Shown one piece after another: positions 5,852 to 6,821 of a stretch of DNA of 6,821 bases. Made by a program: the position numbers and the translations under genes. Position 1 is the first letter of the stretch; every line of letters begins with the position of its first letter. This stretch comes from CAZYWA01 sp964650975 [NCBI: uncultured bacterium] (GTDB lineage Bacteria > JADJOY01): NCBI GenBank assembly GCA_964650975.1, contig CAZYWA010000444.1, positions 1-6,821 on the forward strand, given 5' to 3'. The notes beneath the pieces are model-generated. The model was not told the origin of the DNA and ran no database searches. It saw only the letters and a list, made by a program, of their open reading frames with translations.

Positions 5852-6821
5852 CCGCCGGCGCGAGGGAACCACAGCGTCATCACGGTGCCCTCTCCCACTT
5901 CGCTCTCGATCTGTAAGTCGCCTCCGTGGCCGCGCGCGATGCCGAGCGTGACCGCGAGCCCGAGCCCCGTGCCTTCGCCGATCGGCTTGGTGGTGAAGAA
6001 GGGGTCGCACACCTTCTCGATCGTCGCTCGATCCATCCCCGGGCCGTCGTCGGCGACGCTGAGCGCCACGCGGCCCCCCACGGCGCGAGCCGCGACGCGG
6101 ATGTGGCCCCCGGTGGGAACCGCGTAGACCGAGTTCATCAGCAGATTGGCCAGCGCCTGCATGAGCTGAGAGCTGTCGGCGTGCACGATCAGCGCGGGCT
6201 CGTCGAGCTCGACCTCGACGTGGATGTCCTTCTTGCGGATCGCGGGGGTCAAGAGCCGGAGGCATGCGTCGATGACCGGGCCGGGATCGAGGTCGGTGGG
6301 CGTCGGCGGGCGCTGGCGCGCGTAGTCGAGCAGGCTGCGCACCGTGGTCTGAATGCGCTCCAGTCCCTCGCGAATCGCCTCGTAGTAGTCCTCGCGGCGC
6401 TCCGGTGTCAGCCGGCCCTCGCGCAGTCCCTTGACGCAGCTGATGACGCCCATGAGCGGGTTGTTGATCTCGTGCGCCATGCCCGCCGCGAGCAGCCCGA
6501 TCGAGGAAAGCCGCTCCGCGTGCAGCTGCTTCGATTGCTCGTCGATGAGCTGCGCGGTGGCCTTCTTGAGCTCGTCGTGCGCCCGGCGCAGCTCGCGCTC
6601 GGTGCGCTTGATCTCGCTCAGATCCGAGCACATGCCGGTGAAGAGGCGACCCGCGCGCACGTCCCGGATCTCGCTCACGCCCAGCTGCATCGGGAACGTC
6701 TCGCCGTTGCGGCGCAAACCGACGACCTCGCGGCCGATGCCGATGATCTTGGTGGGCGTCCGGCGAGATAGTTGGCCAGGTAGCCGTCGTGGCGCTCGCG
6801 GTCCGGCGACGGCATCAGCAT
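5848..6821 (-). CDS. PAS-domain sensor histidine kinase, NtrB/AtoS-like (5' end beyond window, apparent frameshift)
   Basis: The intact frame from 6717 down to TAG at 5848-5850 gives 289 residues (numbered from codon 6717): the end of a PAS domain (RRNGETFPMQLGVSEI), a coiled-coil linker (about 34-75), the dimerisation/phospho-acceptor helix with H82 in AAGMAHEINNPL, and an HATPase domain with N box QALANLLMNS (187-196), G1 DDGPGM (223-228), F box DPFFTTK (238-244) and G2 GEGTGLGLAV (247-256). All catalytic motifs are intact. Upstream the PAS homology continues, but in two frames: KIIGIGREVVG in this frame, and MPSPDRERHDGYLANYLA in the next up to 6821, implying one missing base near 6753-6766. 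No start codon is claimed: the TTG at 6717 and the ATG at 6821 are both mid-domain. HEINNPL kinases of this type usually pair with NtrC-family regulators, here the one at 2436-3827. No membrane segment is visible in this part. Confidence 0.92.
   Translation of the reverse strand, partial: ADAVAGPRAPRRLPGQLSRRTPTKIIGIGREVVGLRRNGETFPMQLGVSEIRDVRAGRLFTGMCSDLSEIKRTERELRRAHDELKKATAQLIDEQSKQLHAERLSSIGLLAAGMAHEINNPLMGVISCVKGLREGRLTPERREDYYEAIREGLERIQTTVRSLLDYARQRPPTPTDLDPGPVIDACLRLLTPAIRKKDIHVEVELDEPALIVHADSSQLMQALANLLMNSVYAVPTGGHIRVAARAVGGRVALSVADDGPGMDRATIEKVCDPFFTTKPIGEGTGLGLAVTLGIARGHGGDLQIESEVGEGTVMTLWFPRAGG

Noticed and set aside
5926-6771. 281-codon plus-strand open frame
   Set aside because: It is antisense to the kinase catalytic domains. 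The product lacks motifs, and the minus-strand frame contains every H, N, G and F box.

Overview
The window is a GC-rich, gene-dense piece of a bacterial chromosome. Four traits point towards Myxococcota or a neighbouring 'deltaproteobacterial' lineage: the high GC content, the strong third-position GC bias, a large secreted hydrolase-type lipoprotein with EF-hand-like loops, and extensive sigma-54/two-component control. The placement is an inference from style; there is no rRNA or other marker gene here.

Layout from left to right. (1) At <1-1752 on the minus strand is the N-terminal part (584 residues) of a predicted lipoprotein of the alpha/beta-hydrolase 'virulence factor lipase' (VolA-like) type; its catalytic serine should lie just outside the window. 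(2) At 1753-1944 is a short intergenic stretch with two hairpins. (3) At 1945-2403 (minus) is an OsmC-family peroxiredoxin-like protein. It follows, with a 32-base gap, (4) a complete NtrC-type sigma-54 response regulator at 2436-3827 (minus). (5) At 3828-4213 is a 386-base divergent control region with two opposed -24/-12 promoter candidates and several inverted repeats. (6) At 4214-5299 (plus) is a phytanoyl-CoA dioxygenase-family Fe(II)/2-oxoglutarate oxygenase. (7) At 5300-5495 is a second control region with another inverted repeat and the best -24/-12 promoter match of the window. (8) At 5496-5723 (plus) is a 75-residue four-cysteine protein that is easy to miss. (9) At 5720-5851 is a 132-base MITE-like element with near-perfect terminal inverted repeats. 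(10) At 5848->6821 (minus) is the C-terminal part of a PAS histidine kinase, with an apparent one-base frameshift in the PAS domain near the window edge.

The central proposal is a small self-contained regulon. The kinase and the NtrC-type regulator probably form a two-component pair. Three GG-N10-GC elements, each carrying CTTGC at -12, sit in front of the regulator(-osmC) unit, the dioxygenase and the four-cysteine gene, as expected if the regulator activates itself and its neighbours. An inverted repeat of identical geometry, GTAAC-N16-GTTAC, occurs in front of both plus-strand genes and could be the regulator's enhancer site. The outputs (a non-haem iron oxygenase, a thiol peroxidase-like OsmC protein and a four-cysteine protein, possibly metal-binding) suggest an oxidative or hydrophobic-substrate response. 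Substrate and signal cannot be read from the sequence. All promoter and operator calls were made by eye.
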